Below, piece after piece: positions 1 to 7,568 of a stretch of 39,034 bases of DNA. Positions within the stretch are counted from its first letter, which is position 1; each line of letters opens with the position of its first letter. Under the pieces are notes generated by a model, which had not been told where the DNA came from, ran no database searches, and worked only from the letters and a program-made list of their open reading frames with translations. Made by a program: the position numbers and the translations under genes. The stretch comes from Streptomyces acidicola (GTDB lineage Bacteria; Actinomycetota; Actinomycetes; Streptomycetales; Streptomycetaceae): the NCBI RefSeq assembly GCF_009377235.1, contig NZ_VMNX01000075.1, positions 1-39,034 of the forward strand, given 5' to 3'.

Positions 1-463
1 GCCCCCACCCGTCCGCCCGGCGCCAGCTCTCCAGGTCGGTGCCGATGGCGATCAGCCCGGTGCCGCCGGCGACCACCGCGCCCGCCCGCGTCCCGAGGGC
101 GCCCACATACGCGGTGACCGCGTCGGCGGCCAGCGCGACCCGTCGCACATCGAGCTCGCGCCCCAGGGCCTCCGGGAGTTCGGCGCGCATCCGGTCGCCC
201 AGAGTCGCGAACCCGGCGGCGCCGATCGCCACCGCCCGCGGTGGACCGCTCCCGGCGTCGTCGAGCAACTGCCGCGCCATGGGCAGGAGCTGCTCCAGCA
301 GATGCCCGGCGTCGATGCCCCGCGGGCCGGTCCGCACCGGCTCCCTGGACACCAACGGAGCGGAGCGGACCCGGCCTTCCGAGGCCAGCACCGCGCGGAG
401 CCCGGAGCCACCCGAGTCCACGGCGAGCACGACGGGTGGGGCGAGGCCTCGGGTGCCGGTCAT
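1..463 (-). CDS. BadF/BadG-type kinase, probable N-acetylglucosamine kinase (C-terminus cut by window edge)
   Basis: Only the first 154 codons are in the window; the gene reads leftwards off the edge. The N-terminus has the actin-fold phosphate-1 loop LAVDSGGSGLRAVL at about residues 13-26, then AIGAAGF near residue 83, and a second ATP-site element GAVVAGGTGLIAIG near residues 131-144. These are typical of the BadF/BadG/BcrA/BcrD ATPase family, whose streptomycete members are usually annotated as N-acetylglucosamine kinases that phosphorylate GlcNAc in the cytoplasm. The ATG at 463 overlaps the stop codon of an upstream ung remnant (ATGA), so this gene was probably once translationally coupled to an intact ung copy. 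The substrate cannot be confirmed from the fragment; glucosamine or another amino sugar is possible. Confidence 0.8.
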   Translation of the reverse strand, partial: MTGTRGLAPPVVLAVDSGGSGLRAVLASEGRVRSAPLVSREPVRTGPRGIDAGHLLEQLLPMARQLLDDAGSGPPRAVAIGAAGFATLGDRMRAELPEALGRELDVRRVALAADAVTAYVGALGTRAGAVVAGGTGLIAIGTDLESWRRADGWG

Positions 464-640
464 GGCAGCCGCCGATGCACGGGCCGCGTTCCCTGCCGGG
501 CGAGCAGGTCGCCCGCGCGGCCGAACGGACGGAAGTCGAAGAATCCGCGGTCCGCGGACACGGGGGAGGGGTGGGCACGACGACCACGGCGGCGTGGCTT
601 GACCAGCGGACGCACCAAGCTCCTCCCCTTCCCGGTGACC
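460..640 (-). pseudogene. 3' remnant of a second uracil-DNA glycosylase gene
   Basis: On the minus strand the last 39 codons read AHPSPVSADRGFFDFRPF, then GRAGDLLARQGTRPV and a terminal RLP before TGA. This matches the C-terminus of the intact ung in this window (AHPSPMSADRGFFGSRPF ... ANDFLARQGAQPV ... RLP). It includes the HPSP motif of family-1 uracil-DNA glycosylases. Just upstream the resemblance continues weakly (RPLV, then HAAVVV) but only by changing frame twice, which suggests small compensating indels. No catalytic GQDPYP motif and no start can be found, so it cannot encode an enzyme. The copy lies in inverted orientation to the intact gene about 0.8 kb away, and its stop overlaps the start of the kinase. 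A small surviving peptide gene is possible but unlikely. Confidence 0.7.
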
Positions 641-666
641 GGCAGCGCGACCTGCTCGGCGGGCTC

Positions 667-706
667 GAAGATCTGGACGAAGATCTGGACGACGAAGATC
701 TGGGAC
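667..706. repeat. Three tandem copies of a 12-13 bp unit (GAAGATCTGGAC)
   Basis: Units sit at 667-678, 679-690 and 694-706; the third has one extra G and is offset by GAC. They lie in the gap between the ung remnant and the intact ung. Each unit carries the palindrome AGATCT. The region from about 641 to 798 has no convincing gene. The repeats could be slippage products or clustered binding sites for a regulator of ung; nothing in the sequence decides between these. Confidence 0.6.
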
Positions 707-798
707 GAGGAGGAAGAGTAGCGCCGAGAACGGCGTCCGCGCGTGAGGGCTTCTCCGTTTGTGCGGGGGCATGGCGTGGACCAGTAGAGTGACGCGCC

Positions 799-1476
799 GT
801 GGCACCACGACCCTTGCATGAACTTGTTGAGGCAGGCTGGGCGAAGGCCCTCGAACCTGTGGCCGAACGCATCGCCTCCATGGGCGACTTCCTCCGGGCC
901 GAGATAGGGGCCGGCCGGACCTATCTGCCGTCCGGACCGAATGTCCTGCGGGCCTTCCAGCAGCCCTTCGACGACGTTCGCGTCCTGATTGTCGGCCAGG
1001 ACCCTTACCCCACACCGGGGATGGCCATCGGGTTGAGCTTCGCGGTGGCGCCCGAGGTGCGTTCCCTGCCGGGCAGTCTGGAGAACATCTTCCGGGAGAT
1101 GAACTCCGACCTGGGGCTGCCCAGGCCGTCGAACGGGGATCTGACGCCGTGGACGAAACAGGGTGTGCTGCTGCTCAACAGGGCGCTGACGACGGCCCCC
1201 CGCAAGCCCGCGGCACACCGGGGCAAGGGGTGGGAGGAAGTCACCGAGCAGGCCATCCGGGCGCTGGCCGCGCGCGGTAAACCGCTGGTATCCGTCCTGT
1301 GGGGACGCGACGCACGCAATCTTCGGCCCCTTCTCGGGGATCTCCCGGCCATTGAGTCGGCTCATCCCTCGCCGATGTCGGCGGACCGAGGCTTCTTCGG
1401 CTCCCGCCCGTTCAGCCGCGCCAACGACTTTCTTGCCCGCCAAGGAGCCCAGCCGGTGGACTGGCGCCTGCCGTAG
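799..1476 (+). CDS. ung: Uracil-DNA glycosylase, family 1
   Basis: 225 residues, the normal length for a bacterial UNG. The enzyme removes uracil from DNA by N-glycosidic cleavage and starts base-excision repair. The water-activating loop GQDPYPTPGMA (catalytic Asp about residue 68) and the DNA-intercalation motif HPSPMSA (His about residue 189) are both intact, as is the LLLNRALT strand near residue 124. The start is GTG. No strong ribosome-binding site precedes it, but the protein begins where the family normally does. It is transcribed alone and converges on the propeller gene. A decayed copy of its last third lies upstream on the other strand, so the genome had a second ung at this locus; this one appears to be the functional survivor here. 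Confidence 0.95.
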   Translation: MAPRPLHELVEAGWAKALEPVAERIASMGDFLRAEIGAGRTYLPSGPNVLRAFQQPFDDVRVLIVGQDPYPTPGMAIGLSFAVAPEVRSLPGSLENIFREMNSDLGLPRPSNGDLTPWTKQGVLLLNRALTTAPRKPAAHRGKGWEEVTEQAIRALAARGKPLVSVLWGRDARNLRPLLGDLPAIESAHPSPMSADRGFFGSRPFSRANDFLARQGAQPVDWRLP

Positions 1477-1487
1477 ACGGCGACCGG

Positions 1488-1518
1488 GGCCGGCTGCTCG
1501 TTCCCGTGAGGGCCGGCC
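1488..1518. terminator. Hairpin between convergent ung and propeller gene
   Basis: GGCCGGC at 1488-1494 pairs with GCCGGCC at 1512-1518 across a 17-nt loop, 12 nt after the ung stop. It can fold on both strands and lies between convergent genes, so a bidirectional terminator is likely. There is no U-tract, as is usual in Streptomyces. Confidence 0.4.
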
Positions 1519-1597
1519 TGGCAGCCCCCGGACGTGTGCGGGAGCCGTAGGAGAAGTCTCCCGACGATCAGGCAGGCCCCGGACCCCGGCGTGCCCG

Positions 1598-2683
1598 TCA
1601 GCCCACCACCGCCGCACGCACGCACAGCACGTCCGGCAGGTGGGACGCCAACTGCCGCCAGCTGTCGCCGTCGTCCGCCGACGCGTACACCTCTCCGTTT
1701 CTGTTGCCGAAGTACACGCCCGCCGGGTCCGCGTCGTCCGTGCACATCGCGTCGCGCAGCACCGTGCCGTAGTGGTCCTCGTCCGGCAGGCCGGCCGACA
1801 GCGGCTCCCAGGTCCTGCCCGCGTCCGTCGTGCGGAAGACACGACAGCGCCGCCCCGCCGGGACGCGGTCCGCGTCGGCGTTGATCGGGAAGATGTACGC
1901 GGTGTCCCCGCGGTGGGGATGGGCCGCCGCGGCGAACCCGAACGTGGACGGCAGCCCCTCGCCGATGTCCGTCCAGTGCGCGCCCGCGTCGTCGCTGCGG
2001 TACACACCCCAGTGGTTCTGCAGGTACATCCGGTCCGGTGTCACCGAGTCCCGCGCGACCTTGTGCACGCACTGACCGAACTCCGGGTTCGGATCCGGCA
2101 GGAACACCGCGGAGACACCGGAGTTGGAGGGCGCCCAGCTCGTACCCCCGTCCTGGGTGCGGAACACGCCGGCCGCGGAGACGGCGACCGTCATCACCTG
2201 CGGGTCGCGCCGGTCGGTGAGGATGGTGTGCAGGCCCTCCCCGCCGCCACCGGGCACCCACTTGTCGCGCGTCGGGTGCTCCCACAGGGACCGGACGAGG
2301 TCGAAGCTCTCCCCGCGGTCCGCCGAGCGGTACAGGGCGGCAGGCTCCGTGCCCGCGTACACGACGTCCGGCTCCGCCGCCGAGGGGTGCAGCTGCCACA
2401 CCCGCTCCAGCGACGCTCCGGTGTCCTTGGGGAACTTCACGGCGGCCTGGGCGGGCTCGGTCCAGGTCCGGCCGAGGTCGTCGGAGTGGAAGACGGACGG
2501 CCCCCAGTGCGCGCTGTCGCCGCCGACCAGCAGCCGGGGGGTGTCCGTTCGGGTGTCGATTGCGACCGCATACACGGCCTGCGCGTTGAAGTACGGGCTC
2601 TCGTCGAACTCCCAGGCGCCGCCGCGCCGCCGTCCGATGAACAGACCTTTGCGTGTGCCTACGGTGAGCAGGATGTCGGCCAT
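1598..2683 (-). CDS. WD40/YVTN/BNR-repeat (Asp-box) beta-propeller protein
   Basis: 361 residues. It starts MADILLTVGTRKGLF and carries repeated Asp-box motifs (S-x-D-x-G-x-x-W or close variants): SDDLGRTW, SADRGESF, TQDGGTSW, SDDAGAHW, TTDAGRTW and SADDGDSW, spread evenly along the chain. This indicates a beta-propeller of the sialidase/photosystem-stability-factor type. No signal peptide and no sialidase catalytic arginine triad are evident, so a glycosidase role is doubtful; such proteins are usually annotated as exo-alpha-sialidase or glycosyl hydrolase without proof. ATG at 2683 was chosen over the in-frame GTG at 2692 because GGAGG lies 9 nt upstream of the ATG. It is a single gene, converging with ung. 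Confidence 0.8.
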   Translation of the reverse strand: MADILLTVGTRKGLFIGRRRGGAWEFDESPYFNAQAVYAVAIDTRTDTPRLLVGGDSAHWGPSVFHSDDLGRTWTEPAQAAVKFPKDTGASLERVWQLHPSAAEPDVVYAGTEPAALYRSADRGESFDLVRSLWEHPTRDKWVPGGGGEGLHTILTDRRDPQVMTVAVSAAGVFRTQDGGTSWAPSNSGVSAVFLPDPNPEFGQCVHKVARDSVTPDRMYLQNHWGVYRSDDAGAHWTDIGEGLPSTFGFAAAAHPHRGDTAYIFPINADADRVPAGRRCRVFRTTDAGRTWEPLSAGLPDEDHYGTVLRDAMCTDDADPAGVYFGNRNGEVYASADDGDSWRQLASHLPDVLCVRAAVVG

Positions 2684-2976
2684 GCCGGCCACCTCCGGGA
2701 CGTCGTTGTCTCAGACACGGGCCAGTCTGCACCCCACCACTGACACTCACCCCCGGAGAGGACGTCGCCGCAGGTCGGAACGGGTGTCCCGCGCCGAACG
2801 AGCATGTCGGCCGGGCCACCACGCCGGCTTGGATTCGGCCCTGCCGGAGCTCGCGACGACCGTACGGAACGCGCCGTCCGGCCGGGGTGACGCATTCGTC
2901 ATGAGCATCGGAGAGGCCACCCGCGTATGGGAGGGCGCCCTGGCTTGTCTGTGCGTTCGTGAGGAGGGTGCCCTCG

Positions 2977-3558
2977 ATGGTGGCATTCCGAGGTCCGAAG
3001 GTGTGGTTGTGGCGATGGCGGCGGAATCCGCTGCGGCGCCGCAGCGACCGGATCGAGGCATGGGTGGTCCTCGCGGCCTGGACCTTCACCGTGCTCGGCG
3101 GGGTGGTCACCGGACTGTTGGCGACGAGGTCCGTCGAGCAGAACCTCGACCGGCAGCGCATCGAGTGGCGCCCTGTCGTGGCGCAGCTCACCGAGGACGC
3201 CCCGGGAGCGGCCGCGACGTCCGCCCCCGGATCCACGCGCGTGTGGGCCGAGGTCCGCTGGACGGCGAGGGACGGCTCCGCCCACACCGGCCAGACCCGG
3301 GTCGCGCCCGCCAGCGCCGTGGGCACGCCGGTCACGGTCTGGACCGACACCGACGGCCGCATGGTCACCGAGCCGGCCACACGGTCCGAGGCCCGTGTCC
3401 GCTCCTCGCTGATCGGCGTCCTCGTGGGCGTGACCGCCGCGGGCGTCCCCTTCGTGGGCGGCCGCCTTGTACGCGGTCGCCTGGAGCGCCGCCGCATGGA
3501 GGAGTGGGACGAGGAGTGGGAGCGTGTCGGGCCGTTGTGGGGGCGTAAGACCTGGTAG
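2977..3558 (+). CDS. Rv1733c-like two-TM membrane protein
   Basis: 193 residues with two membrane segments: about residues 29-48 (WVVLAAWTFTVLGGVVTGLL) and about 142-163 (SLIGVLVGVTAAGVPFVGGRLV). Between them lies an extracytoplasmic domain of about 90 residues with the VWAEVRWTARDG and GTPVTVWTD strands seen in streptomycete Rv1733c-family proteins. The N-terminus is Arg/Trp-rich and the C-terminus is charged and cytoplasmic. ATG at 2977 is preceded by GAGGAGGG eight nt upstream. The mycobacterial founder is a dormancy-regulon membrane protein of unknown biochemical role; no function is assigned here. It is a single transcription unit followed by a strong hairpin. Confidence 0.8.
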   Translation: MVAFRGPKVWLWRWRRNPLRRRSDRIEAWVVLAAWTFTVLGGVVTGLLATRSVEQNLDRQRIEWRPVVAQLTEDAPGAAATSAPGSTRVWAEVRWTARDGSAHTGQTRVAPASAVGTPVTVWTDTDGRMVTEPATRSEARVRSSLIGVLVGVTAAGVPFVGGRLVRGRLERRRMEEWDEEWERVGPLWGRKTW

Positions 3559-3607
3559 CGGCGAGTGGCGGGCGTACGGCCGCGCCCGCACGCGCTGCAC
3601 GCCGGAG

Positions 3608-3649
3608 CGGCTGTACGAAGGCGCCCGTCAGAGGCGCTTCGCACAGCCG
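3608..3649. terminator. Strong hairpin after the Rv1733c-like gene
   Basis: CGGCTGTACGAAGGCGCC (3608-3625) faces GGCGCTTCGCACAGCCG (3633-3649) over a 7-nt loop; pairing is nearly complete with one bulge and one mismatch. It lies between convergent genes and could stop transcription from both sides. Confidence 0.7.
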
Positions 3650-3723
3650 CCCGGCTCCGGCCGCGGCCGGAACGAGTGCGATGGACTCAGCCGAACTCGG
3701 ACCCGCCGGTACTGGATGCGACT

Positions 3724-3809
3724 CAGCTGTACCTGATCACACAGCTGTACCTGATCACACAGCTGTACCTGATTACTCAGCTGTACCTGATTACTCAGCT
3801 GTACCTGAT
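3724..3809. repeat. 18-bp tandem repeat that reiterates the 3' end and stop codon of the PL3 pectate lyase gene
   Basis: Four full units of CAGCTGTACCTGAT plus a 4-nt variable end (CACA, CACA, TACT, TACT) start at 3724, 3742, 3760 and 3778, followed by a partial fifth at 3796 that lies inside the pectate lyase gene. On the minus strand each unit encodes Ile-Arg-Tyr-Ser followed by a stop or Cys codon, in frame because the period is 18. It is a local expansion of the gene's own last codons past its stop, most simply explained by replication slippage. Confidence 0.9.
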
Positions 3810-4598
3810 GTCGGACGCCGAATACTTGCAGTACGTGCTGTCGGGCCCGCTGCCGTTGGTGGGCGGTTCGGCGCCCGTGTTGTTACCGATGTACTTCTGG
3901 CAGGGGACGATCTTCTTGCTGGAGTCCCCGACGATCGTGATGCCTCTCAGGGTGGCGCTGTCGCCGTAGTTGGTGTTGATGCCGACGAGCTTGCCGCCCT
4001 TCCAGGTCGCCTCGATGGTGTTGAGGTTGATCGTCCGCTTGTACTGCGTGGAGCAGTTGCCGCACGAGCGGACGAAGGTGCCGAAGTTCTTCGCGGCGAA
4101 GTTGGAGATGTTGAGCGTCCCCGCCCCGTTGAACTGGAACACCTTGTCGGTGGCCTCCTTCGCGCCACCACCGGAGACGGTGTAGACGTTGGACGACGAG
4201 GAGCCCCGGAACGTCGCCGCGTCCTCGCCGACGTCCTCCCACCAGACGTTCTGCAGTGTGCAACTGCCCTTGCAGTGGATGCCGTCCGCGGCGGGGGCGC
4301 CGATGATGACGTTCTTCAGTACGGCGCCGGCAGCGAGCTCCAGGATCGGTCCCTGGTCCTCTTCCTGGCCGCCGGAGCCGAGGTCCCCGGTGCCGTAGAG
4401 GCGCTTCATCCCGTAATCCTTGGTGCCGGAGATCGGGATGGTGGCGGAGACCCCCTCGCTGCCGTTCGGGGTGGGCCAGGTGGCGGCGCTTGCCGGAGCG
4501 GCGCTGCCCGTCATGATCATGCCAACCGAGAGTCCGAGTGTGGCCAGTGCTCCGGTCAGCGCGCGCGTGCGGGCGCGTGGACGTGCCGCAGAAGTCAT
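3795..4598 (-). CDS. Secreted pectate lyase, polysaccharide lyase family 3
   Basis: 267 residues. A Sec signal peptide occupies about residues 1-38 (Arg-rich start, hydrophobic LATLGLSVGMIMTG, cleavage near ASA-ATW). The mature protein shows the compact PL3 right-handed beta-helix features: GVSATIPISGTKDYGMKRLYG, LKNVIIGAPAADGIHCKGSC, NVWWEDVGEDAATF and many Cys residues for disulfides. The family cleaves polygalacturonate by Ca-dependent beta-elimination outside the cell. ATG at 4598 follows AGAAGGA at a normal distance. The gene lies 93 nt after the PL1 lyase gene on the same strand, probably one transcript. Its stop codon falls inside an 18-bp tandem repeat. Confident family call; substrate methylation preference unknown. 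Confidence 0.92.
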   Translation of the reverse strand: MTSAARPRARTRALTGALATLGLSVGMIMTGSAAPASAATWPTPNGSEGVSATIPISGTKDYGMKRLYGTGDLGSGGQEEDQGPILELAAGAVLKNVIIGAPAADGIHCKGSCTLQNVWWEDVGEDAATFRGSSSSNVYTVSGGGAKEATDKVFQFNGAGTLNISNFAAKNFGTFVRSCGNCSTQYKRTINLNTIEATWKGGKLVGINTNYGDSATLRGITIVGDSSKKIVPCQKYIGNNTGAEPPTNGSGPDSTYCKYSASDIRYS

Positions 4599-4691
4599 GT
4601 CCCGATTCCTTCTGTCTGTTGAGGTGTGGACTGTGCTCTTCGGTGGGGGTGGTTGTGTGTGGGGGGATTGCCCGGGTGGTCCCGTGGGGGG

Positions 4692-5672
4692 CTAGAGCTT
4701 TCCCGCGCCCGCGCCGGACGTCACCGAGGCGACGACGGACGAGGCGGACTCGGCGGTGTAGCTGTAGGGCGGGCTCGTGAAGCTGCCCACCTGGGAGACC
4801 TCGGTGGCGGCTCCGCCGAGATCGTTGCCGCGCAGGTTCGCGTAGCCGTCGATGTCGCTGCTGCGGTTCGTGGTGACCGCGATCTTCGTCGAGCGGAAGA
4901 CGTTGTTCTCGACGAGCATCTGGGAGCCCATGCGCGAGTGGCAGGCGGTGTCGGCGCCGTTCACGTAGTTGTTGTAGAAGTGCCCGGTGCCGAAGCGCAG
5001 GCTCGGGATGCGCGAGTAGACGTTGTCGAACTCGTTGTGGTGGTACGTCACCTTCAGATGGCCGGTGTCCTCCGAGGAGTTGTTGTCGCTGTGGCCGACG
5101 AGTGACCCCTTGAAGTGGTCCTTGAAGGTGTTCCAGGACACCGTCACGTAGTCGGAGCCGTGGTTGATGTCGAGGAGACCGTCGTAGTAGTCCTTGTCGT
5201 GATCGCGGTCCGCCGAGAAGGAGTTGTGGTCGATCCACACCTTCGTCGACTCCTGGACCGTGATGCCGTCGGAGGGCGCGACCGGCTTGCTGATGTTGAG
5301 GTTGCGGACGACGACGTTGGTCGCCCCCTTGATCCGCAGGCCGCCGCCTGTGAAGCCGGATGACGAACCGACGCCCAGGACCGTGGTGTTGGAGCCGATG
5401 TCGACCTGACCGCTCAGCGAGATCAGGCCGTTGACACGCACCACCTTCGCCGCGTTCCCGGTGACGGCTGTCTGGAAGGCGGACAGCGTCGACACGGTCA
5501 CCGGGCCGGCGCTGCCGCCACCGGTGGTGCCCGCGCCGAATCCGATGGGCGTGGTCTCGGCGGCACCCGCCGGCTGGGGGGCGGCGACCATGGCGACGGT
5601 TGTGAGGGCGGCCGCGGTGGCCGCGGCCAGAGTGGATCGCCGCGCTCGTGTACGTGGGGGGAGAGTGCGCAT
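4692..5672 (-). CDS. Secreted pectate lyase, polysaccharide lyase family 1
   Basis: 326 residues from ATG 5672, with a signal peptide at about 1-37 (MRTLPPRTRARRSTL start, cleavage near AGA-AET). Family 1 motifs are visible: VWIDHNSF (the vWiDH Ca-site region), GLLDINHGSDYVTVSWN, the TYHHNEF strand, and SRIPSLRFG, which contains the catalytic arginine of PL1 lyases. It cleaves pectate extracellularly by beta-elimination and complements the PL3 lyase next to it. The in-frame ATG at 5708 was rejected because it would put residues without signal-peptide character in front, and AAGGGA precedes 5672. Upstream DNA carries LacI-type palindromes that may repress it. Confidence 0.94.
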   Translation of the reverse strand: MRTLPPRTRARRSTLAAATAAALTTVAMVAAPQPAGAAETTPIGFGAGTTGGGSAGPVTVSTLSAFQTAVTGNAAKVVRVNGLISLSGQVDIGSNTTVLGVGSSSGFTGGGLRIKGATNVVVRNLNISKPVAPSDGITVQESTKVWIDHNSFSADRDHDKDYYDGLLDINHGSDYVTVSWNTFKDHFKGSLVGHSDNNSSEDTGHLKVTYHHNEFDNVYSRIPSLRFGTGHFYNNYVNGADTACHSRMGSQMLVENNVFRSTKIAVTTNRSSDIDGYANLRGNDLGGAATEVSQVGSFTSPPYSYTAESASSVVASVTSGAGAGKL

Positions 5673-5880
5673 GCGGGGGCGTCCCTTCAGGAGGACCTGG
5701 TGGGTCATGTACGTGACTGTTGTTCGCCAATCTGGTCGCCGCGCGCGAGCCGAGCCGCCCGACAGGGAGGCAGTGGGGTTTCAACGAGTGCAATTCCCCA
5801 GGTGGTGCTGACCTCCGGCCGCTCCGGTCTCATGTGTGCGAGGGAGCTGTCGGGTCACTCTTCTGAACGGAAGGTAGGGG

Positions 5881-5892
5881 GTAAGCGCTTTC
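5881..5892. promoter_or_regulatory. LacI-family-like operator GTAAGCGCTTTC
   Basis: The 12-bp near-palindrome contains a perfect AAGCGCTT core (5883-5890), the typical centre of LacI/GalR-family sites. It lies about 210 bp upstream of the PL1 lyase start and 214 bp upstream of the esterase start, so it could serve either side. It differs from the CebR box nearby, so a second repressor may act. Confidence 0.5.
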
Positions 5893-5972
5893 TGGTCAAC
5901 GGTTCACGCAGAAGGTTTTGGGGCCGCTTCGCGCCCGCCCCGTCCCCGTGTTCATCGAATCTTTTCGGTGAG

Positions 5973-5986
5973 TGGGAGCGCTTCCA
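5973..5986. promoter_or_regulatory. CebR-box-like operator TGGGAGCGCTTCCA
   Basis: Matches 13 of 14 bases of the CebR box TGGGAGCGCTCCCA, known from Streptomyces cellobiose/cellulose regulation. It lies 120 bp upstream of the GTG of the CBM2-bearing esterase. This fits induction of the esterase by cello-oligosaccharides. Its position also argues against a longer esterase start at 5968. Confidence 0.7.
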
Positions 5987-6105
5987 AGGCCTGCATGTGC
6001 ATGTCACGATGCCTTTGGTCTCCACGGCCGGAGGCCGGTTCCCGCGCGGTTGCTCCGCGCAGTTGCTCCCCACAGTTGTCCGTGGCGTCAGAAAGGGACG
6101 AGGAC

Positions 6106-7473
6106 GTGTCCACCCCTGCCGGCATCACCGCGAGAAGACCGCTCCGCACGACACTCCTTGCGCTCCTCGGAGGACTGGTCCCCTTACTCGCGGCCTTGTT
6201 GTTCGCCGCGCCTCAGGTCTCGGCGGCCCCCAGGACCACAGCTGTCCCTCCGGGGGCGACGGCGGCTCCCGCCGCACCGGCCGGGGACGCGGCACCCACC
6301 GCGTCCCTCACCGAGGTGACGAACTTCGGCCCCAATCCCAGCAACCTCCAGATGTACCTGTACGTGCCGGACACCGTCACCGAGAACCCCGCGGTCCTGG
6401 TGGCCGTCCACTGGTGCACCGGTTCCGGCCCCGTGTTCTACTCGAACACCGAGTTCGCCTCGCTCGCCGACCGCTACGGGTTCATCGTGATCTACCCGTC
6501 GGTCACCCGTAGCAGCAAGTGCTTCGACGTCTCCTCGCCCCAGGCCCTCAAACGGGGCGGCGGCAGTGACCCGGTGGGCATCAAGTCCATGATCGACTAT
6601 GTCACTCGCACCTACGAGGCCGACACCGGCCGGATCTTCGCCACCGGCGTCTCCTCGGGGGCGATGATGACCAACGTCCTGCTGGGCGACTATCCCGACG
6701 TGTTCGCCGGCGGCGCCGCGTTCGCGGGCGTGCCCTTCGGCTGCTTCGCCACCACCGACGGCTCCGAGTGGAACAGTGCCTGTGCGGGCGGCACCGTGAC
6801 GCACACCCCGAAGGAGTGGGGCGACCTCGTGCGGGGCGCCTACCCCGGCTACACCGGCCCCCGCCCCCGTATGCAGCTCTGGCACGGCACCGAGGACGAC
6901 GTCCTGCGCTACCCCAACTTCGGGGAGATGATCAAGCAGTGGACCGAGGTGCAGGGCATCAGCCAGACGCCCACCCGCACCGATTCGCCCGCGTCCGGCT
7001 GGACCCGCACCCGCTACGGCTCCACCGGTGACCAGGCCCCCGTCGAGGCCATCAGCCTCCAGGGCGTCGGCCACAATCTGATTACCACGGGCATGGCGGC
7101 CCGCGTGATCACCTTCTTCGGCCTGGACAGCGGCGGCCCCGCGCCCCAACCCCAGCCCGGCGGCTGCAAGGTCTCCGTCACCACCAACGCCTGGAGCACG
7201 GGCCTGACCGCCTCGGTGACCATCACCAACACCGGCACCACCGCCGTCAACGGGTGGAGTCTCGCCTTCACGCTCCCCGCCGGCCAGACCATCACCAACG
7301 GCTGGGGCGCCACCTACGCACCGGCGAGCGGGGCGGTGACCGCCACCAACGCCGCGTACAACGCCACGATCGCCCCGGGCGCTAGCGTCGGCATCGGCTA
7401 CCAGGCCGGCCATACCGGCGGCAGCGCGGGCCCCACCGCCTTCGCCCTCAACGGCGCCAACTGCACCACCTGA
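6106..7473 (+). CDS. Secreted PHB-depolymerase-type esterase (CE1, probable acetylxylan/feruloyl esterase) with C-terminal CBM2
   Basis: 455 residues. The signal peptide covers about 1-40 (cleavage near VSA-APR), followed by a Pro/Ala-rich linker. The catalytic domain (about 66-340) has the nucleophile elbow GVSSGA at 181-186 (Ser 183), HGTEDD for the acid, and GVGHN for the His, the arrangement of the PHB-depolymerase/CE1 esterase group. Residues about 352-455 form a family 2 carbohydrate-binding module with terminal Cys residues and three exposed Trp (NAW, NGW, TNGW). The enzyme probably removes acetyl or feruloyl groups from xylan while bound to cellulose. GTG 6106 follows GAAAGGGA. A near-perfect CebR box lies upstream, linking it to the cellulose regulon. 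Confidence 0.88.
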   Translation: MSTPAGITARRPLRTTLLALLGGLVPLLAALLFAAPQVSAAPRTTAVPPGATAAPAAPAGDAAPTASLTEVTNFGPNPSNLQMYLYVPDTVTENPAVLVAVHWCTGSGPVFYSNTEFASLADRYGFIVIYPSVTRSSKCFDVSSPQALKRGGGSDPVGIKSMIDYVTRTYEADTGRIFATGVSSGAMMTNVLLGDYPDVFAGGAAFAGVPFGCFATTDGSEWNSACAGGTVTHTPKEWGDLVRGAYPGYTGPRPRMQLWHGTEDDVLRYPNFGEMIKQWTEVQGISQTPTRTDSPASGWTRTRYGSTGDQAPVEAISLQGVGHNLITTGMAARVITFFGLDSGGPAPQPQPGGCKVSVTTNAWSTGLTASVTITNTGTTAVNGWSLAFTLPAGQTITNGWGATYAPASGAVTATNAAYNATIAPGASVGIGYQAGHTGGSAGPTAFALNGANCTT

Positions 7474-7502
7474 CGGACGTCACGTACAACCGCCCGTTTC
7501 CA

Positions 7503-7530
7503 GGCGCGCGCCGGGCCCCCGGCGCGCGCC
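7503..7530 (+). terminator. GC-rich hairpin between the esterase and SGNH genes
   Basis: GGCGCGCGCCGGG at 7503-7515 pairs with CCCGGCGCGCGCC at 7518-7530; allowing for a realistic loop the stem is 11-12 bp. It begins 30 nt after the esterase stop and ends 39 nt before the next start, so it may terminate or attenuate transcription into the SGNH gene. Confidence 0.6.
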
Positions 7531-7568
7531 CGCCGATGCCACCCCGCGTACAGGAAGGCACGTCGCTC

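Larger units (their letters stand above)
5673..6105. other. Divergent intergenic region between pectate lyase and esterase genes
   Basis: This 433-bp stretch has no gene. It holds two palindromes of the LacI-family type (5881-5892 and 5973-5986, listed separately). I could not place -10/-35 boxes with confidence in either direction. Confidence 0.7.

Noticed and set aside
460..2007. 515-codon open frame on the minus strand across ung
   Set aside because: It is antisense to ung and part of the propeller gene with no coherent domain; only its last 39 codons resemble a protein (the ung remnant).
1362..3644. 760-codon open frame on the minus strand
   Set aside because: Shadow frame of the propeller and Rv1733c-like genes; Arg/Pro-rich low-complexity translation typical of wrong frames in high-GC DNA.
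3724..3809. CRISPR-like array
   Set aside because: Units are contiguous 18-bp tandem repeats without spacers and derive from the end of the adjacent gene.
5968..6105. Longer esterase start adding 46 residues
   Set aside because: The CebR-like operator would lie inside the gene and the signal peptide would no longer be N-terminal; GTG 6106 has a good ribosome-binding site.
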